Shown piece after piece: positions 7,440 through 14,655 of a stretch of 50,140 nt of DNA. Under the pieces are notes generated by a model. That model saw nothing but the letters and a program-made list of their open reading frames with translations, did no database searches and was not told the DNA's origin. This stretch comes from DATDSR01 sp036517855. GTDB taxonomy: Bacteria > Patescibacteriota > Minisyncoccia > Phycocordibacterales > DATDSR01. The stretch is from positions 1 through 50,140 of the forward strand of contig DATDSR010000021.1 in NCBI GenBank assembly GCA_036517855.1. The letters run 5' to 3'. Positions within the stretch are counted from its first letter, which is position 1, and each line of letters starts with the position of its first letter. The position numbers and the translations under genes are program-made.

Positions 7440-7697
7440 GTGCTTATTCGCTTTACCAAACATGCTGAAAGAAAGTTTGGCCTGTTGCGCTTGCACGGCG
7501 TGAATGTTTCCCAAGAGCAAGTCATCGAGACAATCGAAAAACCAGACCGCCTCGACGTTGTTTCGAGGTATCCGCTGGCCATTGCCCAAGGTGAGTTAGA
7601 CAAAAGGCATGTTCTTAGGGTAGTATACAGACATGAAAGGGGCGGGGTGGCTGTGATAACCTTTTACCCTGGTCGTAAGTCGCAATATGAAAAATAA
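7440..7697 (+). CDS. DUF4258-type protein, putative toxin
   Basis: 85 residues resembling DUF4258: an opening FTKHAERKF, then VSQEQVIETIEKPDR, and a C-terminal strand pair KRHVLRVVYRHERGGVAVITFYPGRK, an arrangement similar to BrnT/RelE-like small ribonucleases. It starts with GTG, supported by an extended -10 six nt upstream. It overlaps the DUF2283 gene by 11 nt. A toxin role is inferred from this pairing and fold resemblance, not shown. The pair sits exactly between the two copies of the rplK 3' end and is probably a late insertion. Confidence 0.75.
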   Translation: MLIRFTKHAERKFGLLRLHGVNVSQEQVIETIEKPDRLDVVSRYPLAIAQGELDKRHVLRVVYRHERGGVAVITFYPGRKSQYEK

Positions 7698-7920
7698 AGA
7701 AACTAAAATCTCATACGATCCTGATGCTGATGTTTTGAGTATGGAAGTGCCAGGTAATAAAAAAATTGATTACGCCACAGAGGCTGGCGACTTTGTGGTA
7801 CATTTTTCCAAAGAAAACATTCCGGTACTTGTGGAAGTTTTACAGGCTTCTCGTTTTCTCAAGCGCAGTCGCAAAGAAGTAATACACGCAAGCCCGATGC
7901 TTGCTCGTGCTTTGGCATAA
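7687..7920 (+). CDS. DUF2283 protein, putative antitoxin
   Basis: 77 residues with the DUF2283 pattern: SYDPDADVLSMEVPG at the N terminus, then YATEAGDFVVHFSKENIPVLVEVLQAS, where family members usually have a GiEildas-type strand, and a basic C-terminal tail (RFLKRSRKEVI). The ATG lies inside the end of the DUF4258 gene, so translation is coupled. DUF2283 proteins commonly accompany DUF4258 proteins and are thought to act as the antitoxin side; that role is inferred here. Confidence 0.75.
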   Translation: MKNKETKISYDPDADVLSMEVPGNKKIDYATEAGDFVVHFSKENIPVLVEVLQASRFLKRSRKEVIHASPMLARALA

Positions 7921-7949
7921 TTGCCACGGTTTTGCCCCCCGCCTGCGGA

Positions 7950-8015
7950 AGCATCGAAGGCGCTATGAGAGTCATCGAAGGTACTGCCCGCTCCATGGGT
8001 GTGGAGGTGAAGTAG
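7950..8015 (+). pseudogene. Second copy of the rplK 3' end
   Basis: Encodes SIEGAMRVIEGTARSMGV followed by EVK and a TAG stop, in register with the rplK C terminus but with no start and no upstream rplK sequence. Over 64 bp it differs from 7353-7416 at seven positions; six are synonymous and one gives Ala to Gly. That pattern means the two copies diverged while both were coding. The likely reading is that incoming DNA carried a diverged rplK end and displaced the original, or the reverse. Confidence 0.9.
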
Positions 8016-8041
8016 GCTTCAGAACACAATATAAAATTAAG

Positions 8042-8075
8042 ACGACCACGGGGAGGCCCGTGGTCGTTTGTGTTT
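8042..8075. terminator. Hairpin terminator, probably bidirectional
   Basis: ACGACCACGGG (8042-8052) pairs with CCCGTGGTCGT (8057-8067), loop GAGG, followed by TTGTGTTTGTG. It lies between the rplK region and the convergent minus-strand gene, so it can serve both. Confidence 0.8.
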
Positions 8076-8095
8076 GTGTGCGCTAGGGTTGAGGT

Positions 8096-8650
8096 TCAGG
8101 CGACAGGGGCCTCCTTGTTTGCACCCAGCGAGACCTGCTCGACCACTACCATGCAGTGGTCTGGCCGGTTGCCGGTTACCAACAGGCATTGGCCGAGCTC
8201 TCCCATGACCTGGCCATTCAGGCCGCCGATGATTATGCCAGACACGGGCCTTCCGCAAACAATGCGGCCGTTTTCATGCCGGTGCATCTTCGGACAAGGG
8301 GCGAAGATCTCCGCCTTGCGACTCGCCTGAGTGGTGTCGACTCTGATAGCTGCCCGCTCGCGCCCTTGAGTCTCCTCCGGTCGGGTCTGCCTCAAAAGTT
8401 CCTGGGCTTGTTTCAAGTCACCCACGGGGAAGACCACGTAACTCTTGACCAGTGTCCTAACTCTCTTTGGTGGCTTTATCGACTTAGCGATCGAATCGGC
8501 CGGGTTTATGTGAACGAAATCTCCTCCTTTCATCATGCGTCTGAATCTGGCTGCCACCGAAAGGGTGGCCGTGCCGACGAGCACGTGTGATTCGATGATT
8601 GGCAACCGCACGTGCCCATGGCGGACCCGAGTTGAACCGTTCAGCCCCAT
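8096..8650 (-). CDS. Hypothetical protein
   Basis: 184 residues, not recognised. No signal peptide or transmembrane helix. The second half has a possible metal site (CPKMHRHENGRIVCGRP: two Cys with two His between), followed by the hydrophobic glycine-containing stretch SGIIIGGLNGQVMGELGQ and GNRPDHCMVVVEQV. The start is fixed by GAGGAGG about 8 nt upstream of the ATG. High GC, a strong ribosome site and a terminator make it another self-contained cassette, convergent with the rplK insertion. Confidence 0.6.
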   Translation of the reverse strand: MGLNGSTRVRHGHVRLPIIESHVLVGTATLSVAARFRRMMKGGDFVHINPADSIAKSIKPPKRVRTLVKSYVVFPVGDLKQAQELLRQTRPEETQGRERAAIRVDTTQASRKAEIFAPCPKMHRHENGRIVCGRPVSGIIIGGLNGQVMGELGQCLLVTGNRPDHCMVVVEQVSLGANKEAPVA

Positions 8651-8783
8651 TGTCCTGACCTCCTCTTTACCGAAAGTGAGACCTTGTCTTCCCCGTTTGC
8701 AAATCTACTCCAGGCGTTCCGAAATTACAAGCTTGTGCGTGGGACGGAAATAGTTTAAGGTGATGATGGAAAGGGGAACACAA

Positions 8784-9422
8784 ATGTTCAAAGGCAAATA
8801 TATAGTGCTCGAAGGTATCGAAGGTTCGGGCAAAGGCACCCAAGCTACGAGACTCGTGCAATGGCTTGGAGACTTTGCCAAGGTGATCAAGGTCCGTGAG
8901 CCGGGCCAGACGCCGACAGGCTTGAAGATACGGGAAATCCTTCTGGATAAGAATTCTGATTTAGCCACCACAGAAGAGCTACTCTTGTTTTTCGCCGACA
9001 GGGGGATGACCATGCGTGGCATGATCGTGCCAGCTCTCGAGCGTGGAGAGTACGTGGTGGCAGATCGTAGCTATCTCTCCACTTTTGCTTACCAGATAGC
9101 GGGACGCGAGAATAAGGGTCTCCTGCCGCTTTTCGAGGATTTGCTGACCCGCGTAGCTCACAAGATTGATCTGGCCCTTGTGCTAGATTTGCCTGCCGAA
9201 CAAGGGCTCGCACGTGTGAATCTGCGACAAGTGCAAACAGGACAGGCCATCGACCGTTTCGAGCAGGAGCAAATTGCCTTCCATGAGAGAGTGCGCAATG
9301 GGTATTTGGAGGGCGCTAGACGCTACGCGACCGTTACCGAAGTTATCGATGCTTCTGTCCCCGAAGAGGCGGTTTGGAGGCAAGTAATTCTACACGTCCG
9401 TCGGCACATGCTCGATGAGTAA
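8784..9422 (+). CDS. tmk: Thymidylate kinase
   Basis: 212 residues. Phosphorylates dTMP to dTDP. P-loop EGIEGSGKGTQA near the N terminus; REPGQTPTGLKIREILLD in place of the usual REPGGT...iRelLL; the DR-S motif VVADRSYLSTFAYQ; and LALVLDLPAEQGLARV before a lid with the DRFEQEQIAFHERVRNGY helix. I use the ATG at 8784 (MFKGKYIVLEG) because AAAGGGG lies 7 nt before it; ATGs at 8760-8766 lack such a site. It stands head to head with an unknown gene and shares a terminator with the convergent ThyX-like gene. Confidence 0.95.
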   Translation: MFKGKYIVLEGIEGSGKGTQATRLVQWLGDFAKVIKVREPGQTPTGLKIREILLDKNSDLATTEELLLFFADRGMTMRGMIVPALERGEYVVADRSYLSTFAYQIAGRENKGLLPLFEDLLTRVAHKIDLALVLDLPAEQGLARVNLRQVQTGQAIDRFEQEQIAFHERVRNGYLEGARRYATVTEVIDASVPEEAVWRQVILHVRRHMLDE

Positions 9423-9430
9423 AAGAAATA

Positions 9431-9471
9431 GGGCCCCAACCGTTCCGTGAGTTACGGAATGGAAGGGGCCC
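9431..9471. terminator. Bidirectional terminator between tmk and the ThyX-like gene
   Basis: GGGCCCC (9431-9437) pairs with GGGGCCC (9465-9471), with an inner stem GTTCCGT/ACGGAAT. A-rich sequence to the left and TTC to the right suit use in both directions. Confidence 0.75.
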
Positions 9472-9477
9472 TTCAAG

Positions 9478-10830
9478 CTACCTCACTGTGATGTCATGTT
9501 CGCCGCGCCGGATGTCGAAGCGAGATGGTTCCTTGTCGAGATGGAGCACAAGGCCGTGTGGACCGAATTGCTCCTCCAGACTCCTCGCAATCAGGCCCGC
9601 CTTCTGGGCCAGGGTCGGGTGTACAAAACGGCTTGCGCGTAACTCCGCGAGGTAAACCAGCGAGGGCAAGCCTCCGGTAACCATGTTTGGTATCCGGTAA
9701 CCCATTGGCAAATAGTATTGCGCCTCCTTGCTACCAGCTCCCAGCTTCTCGAGTCTCTCCTTACTGCTTGATATAAAGCCGAGTGCTCTGGTTTGCAGAT
9801 CAGCAGGAAGTTCAGAGAGATACCAAGGATGGAAACCGTGACGGGTGGAGAGCAAGGGCATGCGCTGGTACACACCCCGATGCCTTTGGATGTCACGATA
9901 TGACCCAAAATCGAGAAGGAATTCGTACCTTACCATCCCCAAGTCGCCAAGGAAAGCGGGCAACTCGGTCTTGGCTGGGCGCTTGGAAAGTAGCCGCTCG
10001 AAGGTCTTAAGGTCGGAGCTGTGGATGTCGCACCGCGAGAGCCCGAACTCGGGGCACTCCCAGTCGCTGTATCCGTATTCCGGCATCCACCAAGAGTTGT
10101 AGTCCTCCTTGTCTTGGTATCGTTTGCTCGAGAAGGAGGATGGCGCGGCCTCCTTCAAGGCGTCCTCGATCGCTTCTGCCACAGTCCGGACTTCCGCTAG
10201 TGGGTGATGCCGCAGCAGATCGAGTTTGTCGGCAAACTGGCGCAGATTCGAATGCCAGGAGACGTTGGTGGCGGCTCCGGCGGGCAGAAAAGCTCGCATA
10301 ATGTCGAAAGCGCGAGCTCGGATAGCCTTCTCCCAGACGCTTTCTTTTTCACCCTCTTGTCTCGGGTATCTAAGCGCCAAGGCAGACACCACTTGGTTCA
10401 GACCTTCCAGATAGAAGTGCCGCCAGTTTTCCTGGATTCTTGCGCCCTCGGAATTCCCCAGCGGATCGACGAAGGGTTGTTTGCTGAAGTCCAGGTAGCG
10501 TGTAGACGACTCCTGACCGGAATATAGGCGATTGTCCTGCACCGCCTTAGCCACGGGCATCGACACACGCTCGATGAAAATTGTGGCGCTCCCGCAGTCA
10601 CCGATGGACTTGTGGCCGTAGCCTACATAGTAGGTGGCCATGAACTTCTCCGGACCCTTCTCGGCCAAGACTGTTAGGTTGTCTTCAACCTTTTCAACTG
10701 AGCGCGAGTAGAGAGCCTGGAGCATGGCGTCCGCTTCCGGACCGATCAGTGCCCCTGTGTTTAGCACCACGACTCTTCCTCCGCCCGGCAAATCCCGTGT
10801 TACATGTTTGAGATCTTTGATTGTGGCCAT
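9478..10830 (-). CDS. Two-domain ThyX-like (flavin-dependent thymidylate synthase) protein
   Basis: 450 residues, about twice a normal ThyX (220-250). The N-terminal half has GYGHKSIGDCG, TIFIERVSMPVAKAV and then DNRLYSGQESSTRYLDF (about 99-115), which keeps the S-x-E-S-x-RY part of the ThyX motif but lacks its RHR. The C-terminal half has RDIQRHRGVYQRMPLL (near residue 315), which keeps RHR but not the S-x-E-S part, then PMGYRIPNMVTGGLPSLVYL and a ThyX-like ELRASRFVHPTLAQKA helix. It looks like a tandem duplication whose halves kept different parts of the site. It may make dTMP from dUMP with FAD and methylene-THF, but activity is not certain. The start follows AGGAAAGGGGG; an earlier in-frame ATG (10875) lacks this. 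Confidence 0.8.
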   Translation of the reverse strand: MATIKDLKHVTRDLPGGGRVVVLNTGALIGPEADAMLQALYSRSVEKVEDNLTVLAEKGPEKFMATYYVGYGHKSIGDCGSATIFIERVSMPVAKAVQDNRLYSGQESSTRYLDFSKQPFVDPLGNSEGARIQENWRHFYLEGLNQVVSALALRYPRQEGEKESVWEKAIRARAFDIMRAFLPAGAATNVSWHSNLRQFADKLDLLRHHPLAEVRTVAEAIEDALKEAAPSSFSSKRYQDKEDYNSWWMPEYGYSDWECPEFGLSRCDIHSSDLKTFERLLSKRPAKTELPAFLGDLGMVRYEFLLDFGSYRDIQRHRGVYQRMPLLSTRHGFHPWYLSELPADLQTRALGFISSSKERLEKLGAGSKEAQYYLPMGYRIPNMVTGGLPSLVYLAELRASRFVHPTLAQKAGLIARSLEEQFGPHGLVLHLDKEPSRFDIRRGEHDITVR

Positions 10831-10928
10831 GAGCCACCCCCTTTCCTGTCGAGAGGCTAGCACAAGCAGTTTCAAAATGCTATGCTCTTTTCAGAATTGA
10901 TCGCCGAAAACAGGCGACAGGAGGAACC

Positions 10929-12029
10929 TTGAACGAATTTGGAGCATTGCCTAGACAAGCACTTGCTGGCCTTATCGAGGCCGGCAGGATTAAAGGTATA
11001 GACACAGCACTTGCCCAACCGGCATCGCTCGACTTGCCGGTTTCGGAGGAGTGGTACAGGGTCAACAGCATCTTCCTCCCGCGAACGGGTGAGCCGGTGC
11101 GCGATTGTCTCGCTCGTCTCGACGCCCAAGAGCATTCGGTCGGGACGATACTTGAGCGTGGCGTCAACTATCTCTCGCGGGTAGCGGGAGAGTTTGCCTT
11201 CGTGCCGAGCGTCTACGGCTACACCAATCCGAAGTCAACCACAGGTCGTACCGACGTGCATGTGCGCGTGGTAGCCGATGGAGTGCCAAGTTACGATTCA
11301 GCGGCTCCTGCAGGGTGGAAGGGCGAGTTGTGGCTCTTGGTGACACCCAAATCGTTCCCTGTGTTGGTGCCGGTTGGCACGGCTCTGGCCCAGTTGCGTT
11401 TGTGCAACCACAACACCAAGCTTGCGCGGACGGAACTTGAGCTCGAAGTGGAGAGACGCAAGCTCCTCTGGACGCTCGCTGGCGAAACTATCCACTGTGA
11501 GGACCAGTTAGTGCGGGTGGATGAAGGCTCGCTCGTGCTCACAGTGAATCTCTCTGGAGAGACCATTGGTTGGGAGTGCCTTGAGCCTTCAACCACTTTT
11601 GATTTCGGGGCACCTAAGGGCACGATTGATCCCAGCGAGTTCTTCGTCCCTCTCATTGGCCATAACGGTTCTCTGCGTTTGAGAGAGGGGCGTTTCTACA
11701 TCCTCTCAACACGTGAAGCTGTGCGCGTACCGCCCGAACTTGCCTGTGAGATGAGACCGCTTGATCCACGTTGGGGCGAGCTACGCACTCACTACGCAGG
11801 CTTCATCGATCCGGGTTGGGGTTGGGGCAAAAAGGGTGAAGGCAAAGGCCGGCCGATTACCCTTGAAGTGCGACCGTTCGAGAATATGACCCTCACCCAC
11901 GGCCAACCCATCGGGAGAATCCGGTTCGAGCGGATGATGGACGTGCCTGACGTACTCTATGACGCTGGCACTTCTCACTACTCTGTTCAGTCGGGACCTC
12001 GGCTGGCCAAGCAATTCAAGCACCCGTGA
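10929..12029 (+). CDS. dcd: Two-domain dCTP deaminase family protein
   Basis: 366 residues, matching the double-length DCD family rather than the usual single domain of about 190. The N-terminal half has QPASLDLPVSEEWYRV and APAGWKGELWLLV...PVGTALAQLRL. The C-terminal half has RTHYAGFIDPGWGWG, PITLEVRPFENMTL and GQPIGRIRFERM, the dUTPase-fold core with the Glu of the LEV strand in the catalytic position; the N-half equivalent is LLV, so the catalytic Glu is missing there. It would convert dCTP to dUTP for dTMP synthesis, fitting the divergent ThyX-like gene and nearby tmk. It starts at TTG, supported by ACAGGAGGAACC directly upstream. A terminator with a TTCG tetraloop follows. Confidence 0.85.
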   Translation: MNEFGALPRQALAGLIEAGRIKGIDTALAQPASLDLPVSEEWYRVNSIFLPRTGEPVRDCLARLDAQEHSVGTILERGVNYLSRVAGEFAFVPSVYGYTNPKSTTGRTDVHVRVVADGVPSYDSAAPAGWKGELWLLVTPKSFPVLVPVGTALAQLRLCNHNTKLARTELELEVERRKLLWTLAGETIHCEDQLVRVDEGSLVLTVNLSGETIGWECLEPSTTFDFGAPKGTIDPSEFFVPLIGHNGSLRLREGRFYILSTREAVRVPPELACEMRPLDPRWGELRTHYAGFIDPGWGWGKKGEGKGRPITLEVRPFENMTLTHGQPIGRIRFERMMDVPDVLYDAGTSHYSVQSGPRLAKQFKHP

Positions 12030-12040
12030 GTTTCGGGATA

Positions 12041-12074
12041 GGGCCTGGTGTTCGCACTGGGCCCGCCTTTTTTG
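12041..12074 (+). terminator. UUCG-loop terminator after dcd
   Basis: GGGCCTGGTG-TTCG-CACTGGGCCC is followed by GCCTTTTTTG. Confidence 0.85.
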
Positions 12075-12080
12075 TATACT
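12075..12080 (+). promoter_or_regulatory. -10 box of argS
   Basis: TATACT lies 15 nt before the argS ATG, just past the dcd terminator. A leader of about 9 nt (AAGAAGATT) is predicted. Confidence 0.4.
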
Positions 12081-12095
12081 GGTTGAAAGAAGATT

Positions 12096-13856
12096 ATGAC
12101 GGTTTCTGAAACTATAAAAAAGCAAATAGGGGAGGCGCTTACTAAGCTGGGCCTTTTGGAGGTGCCTGCACCGAGCGAAGTCGAGGTGGAATTGGCCAAG
12201 GATATGGCACATGGGGATTATGCCAGCAATGTGGCTTTGATTTTGGGCAAGCAGTTGGGTAAGGATCCTAAAGAGTTGGCCGAGCAGATTTGCAAAGAGA
12301 TAGGATCTGATGCGCAGGGTTATATTGAGAGATGTGAAGTGGCCGGAGCGGGCTTCATCAACTTTTGGTTGTCTGAAAAATTTTACGCTGATACTCTTAA
12401 AGATGCTTTAGGCGAAAACCCCACTTCGCCAAGGCTTCGCGGGGCGAGGTTTGGGTGGGCGAGTGAGTTGAGAGGGAAAAAGGTTATGATTGAATTTTCA
12501 CAGGCCAATCCATTTAAGCAACTACACATCGGACACTTTGTCGGTACTGTTTTGGGTGAGTGTTACGCGCGGCTCCATGAGGCATCAGGGGCAAGTGTGT
12601 TGCGTGCCAATTACCAAGGTGATGTGGGAGTGCATGTGGCCTGCTCTTTGTATGGTATGCGCGAAATGCGGGAGACGTTACCAAATGAGGGGGCGGAGTT
12701 GACGGAGAAGACAGAGTTTTTAGGTAAGGCGTATGCTTTTGGAGCGAAGCAGTATAAGGAGAGCCCGGATATTAAAAGTGAGATAGATGAGATAAATAAG
12801 AAGCTTTATCAGAAGAGTGATCAAGAATTGAATGAACTTTATGAAATGGGAAAGCGTTGGAGCCTTGCTCATTTCGATACCATATACAAGCGATTGGGTA
12901 CTCGTTTTGACCACCTTTTCTTTGAGAGCGAGATGGCTCCCAAAGGCCTTGAGGTAATTGCGGCCCATCGGGAGGTTTTTGAAGATAGCGAAGGCGCGGT
13001 AGTTTTCCATGCTGAGAAATATGGTTTACACACAAGAGTATTTATTTCGTCCGCTGGTTTGCCCGTGTACGAGGCCAAGGAGCTAGGTCTTAATAAACAC
13101 AAATTTGATGTTGCCCCACTTGACCTATCTATCGTAGATACTGGTAATGAGATCAATGACTACTTCAAGGTCTTGATGAAAGTAATGGAGCTAACAATCC
13201 CCGAAGTGGCCAAGCGTACCAAACACGTTTCGCATGGCATGTTGCGACTGTCTACTGGCAAAATGAGCTCACGTACCGGTAACGTAATCACGGGTGAATC
13301 TGTGATGAACGACGCGGTGGCCAATTTACCCCCGAGCGAAATTTCTCTGGAGGATAAGGACGTCATTGCTATAGGCGCCATTAAGTATTCGATACTCAAG
13401 CAGGCCCCTGGGCGAGACATAATATTTGATATGGAGAAGTCGCTCTCACTTGAAGGGGATTCGGGGCCTTACATCCAGTACGCATACACAAGAGCACAAA
13501 GCGTGCTCTTGAAAGCTCAAGCACCAAAGTTCAAAGTTCAAACAAATCCCAATCTTCAAAACTTAAACGATAGCGAGAAAAAGTTAATGAGATTGATTGG
13601 CAGATTTCCTGAAATAGTTAATGAGGCACAAAAACTACTCGCTCCCCAGGTTGTTTGCACCTACTTGATAGAACTAGCAGGGGAGTTCCATCATTTTTAC
13701 GCTACTACCCGTATTGCCGACCCCTCGACAGAGCTCGGGGCAGGTGCCAATGTTGGCGAGATACGTACCCGTAGATTAGCCCTCACTGCCGCCCTGGCTC
13801 AAACCATCCAAAACGGCTTGTGGATATTGGGCATCGGCACAGTTGACAAAATGTAG
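12096..13856 (+). CDS. argS: Arginyl-tRNA synthetase
   Basis: 586 residues, class I. The N-terminal Add-1 domain has AHGDYASNVALILGKQLGKD and GAGFINFWL. The HIGH motif is in NPFKQLHIGHFVGT near residue 143, and the KMSKS equivalent is TGKMSSRTGN near 387. The C-terminal anticodon domain ends with the ArgRS-type ALTAALAQTIQNGLWILGI. In-frame repeat-derived inserts are visible: 12418-12455 (TSPRLRGARFGW peptide, before KVMIEFSQANP), an AT-rich stretch at 13523-13560 (KFKVQTNPNLQNLN) and the palindrome CCCCTCGA...TCGGGG at 13721-13740 (DPSTELGAGA). All preserve the frame and fall in loops. Confidence 0.97.
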   Translation: MTVSETIKKQIGEALTKLGLLEVPAPSEVEVELAKDMAHGDYASNVALILGKQLGKDPKELAEQICKEIGSDAQGYIERCEVAGAGFINFWLSEKFYADTLKDALGENPTSPRLRGARFGWASELRGKKVMIEFSQANPFKQLHIGHFVGTVLGECYARLHEASGASVLRANYQGDVGVHVACSLYGMREMRETLPNEGAELTEKTEFLGKAYAFGAKQYKESPDIKSEIDEINKKLYQKSDQELNELYEMGKRWSLAHFDTIYKRLGTRFDHLFFESEMAPKGLEVIAAHREVFEDSEGAVVFHAEKYGLHTRVFISSAGLPVYEAKELGLNKHKFDVAPLDLSIVDTGNEINDYFKVLMKVMELTIPEVAKRTKHVSHGMLRLSTGKMSSRTGNVITGESVMNDAVANLPPSEISLEDKDVIAIGAIKYSILKQAPGRDIIFDMEKSLSLEGDSGPYIQYAYTRAQSVLLKAQAPKFKVQTNPNLQNLNDSEKKLMRLIGRFPEIVNEAQKLLAPQVVCTYLIELAGEFHHFYATTRIADPSTELGAGANVGEIRTRRLALTAALAQTIQNGLWILGIGTVDKM

Positions 13857-13919
13857 TAATTGTGATAAGCTCCCAATCGGTCTGGGCCAACAAACAAAAC
13901 CCAGAGAAGGAGGCCAGCA

Positions 13920-14243
13920 ATGGCGGTAGCATACTTCGGTAAGTGCAAAAACTGCGGGGCAACGAACGAGGCTGTCAGCCAGCCCCGTTGCCAGTTCTGC
14001 CAGGGCGATCTCGAGCACGACGAGAAAACGTGCGAGTGCGAACCCTGCCAAACCAAGCGCGACATAGAAGCGGGTCGGCAAGGCTGGAGCTTGCTCATGC
14101 AGATGAAGCGCGACAAGCAGGATCTCAAGGCTCGCGAACGGCAGCTCGAACGCAACCAGTCGCAGGTCACTTGTCCGTCGTGCGCCGCAAGCCAGCCGAC
14201 AACGGCAAACTTCTGCGGCAACTGCGGGCAGAAGCTCAAGTAG
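13920..14243 (+). CDS. Double zinc-ribbon protein
   Basis: 107 residues. Three cysteine clusters: CKNCGATNE...CQFCQGD at 9-29, CECEPCQTK around 38-46, and a C-terminal CPSCAASQ...FCGNCGQKLK, the typical zinc-ribbon pair. The middle (about 60-85) is a charged helix (MQMKRDKQDLKARERQLERN), possibly a coiled coil. Cytoplasmic; probably a nucleic-acid- or protein-binding adapter, partner unknown. The start has AGAAGGAGG about 6 nt upstream. It is another SD-led cassette behind argS. Confidence 0.75.
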   Translation: MAVAYFGKCKNCGATNEAVSQPRCQFCQGDLEHDEKTCECEPCQTKRDIEAGRQGWSLLMQMKRDKQDLKARERQLERNQSQVTCPSCAASQPTTANFCGNCGQKLK

Positions 14244-14555
14244 TTCTCAAGCAGATTATCCCAAATCCATGAACTAAGCCCGGGAGGATTCGTAAAGAAC
14301 CTCGATAACACGGAGCGTGTCATGGGTTTCTACTATGCCGTTAAGTGGAGGACCGCAACCGCAACGAAACGAAAGTTTCGCCAAAGACCACAAAGGCATG
14401 GACACTTTTTTCAAAAAGTGCTGGAGCAATCCAGGGTTGATGATCGCGCGTTTAGAAAAGAAGCCACCAAAATGGCTTCTTTTTCGATTTTACCTTCGGC
14501 CTGTGGATACTGGGCAGTGGGGTTCCCGAGAAGATGTAGTACAATGGAAGCGTAA
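14244..14555 (+). other. Intergenic stretch with possible small ORF and terminator
   Basis: 312 bases without a clear gene. A GGAG at 14309-14312 precedes two overlapping open frames: ATG at 14322 (MGFYYAVKWRTATATKRKF, to 14555) and GTG at 14317 (containing MDTFFKKCWSNPGLMIARLEK). Both run through the hairpin at 14456-14484, so neither is convincing. TACAAT at 14540-14545 is a plausible -10 for the next gene. No RNA gene is recognised. Confidence 0.4.
14456..14484 (+). terminator. Rho-independent terminator
   Basis: GAAGCCA (14460-14466), loop CCAAAA, TGGCTTC (14473-14479), followed by TTTTTC. Confidence 0.75.
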
Positions 14556-14655
14556 ATGGCAAATGGCAAATGGCAAATGTTTGGCGGTAGGATTTTGGTT
14601 TTAATCAGTATTTTTGTTTTCACATTTACCATTTACCATTCCACATTTACCATTG
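14554..14655. repeat. Tandem-motif inverted repeat overlapping a signal peptide
   Basis: The left arm is three copies of ATGGCAA (14556-14578 region). The right arm has CATTTACCATT units (about 14621-14654) complementary in kind to the left. It overlaps the start and signal-peptide codons of the following gene. A closely similar pair of arms flanks 36949-37041. Confidence 0.65.

Noticed and set aside
14317..14604. Small protein gene between the zinc-ribbon gene and the surface protein
   Set aside because: Two competing frames, both running through a good terminator hairpin and a repeat; kept only as an uncertain note.
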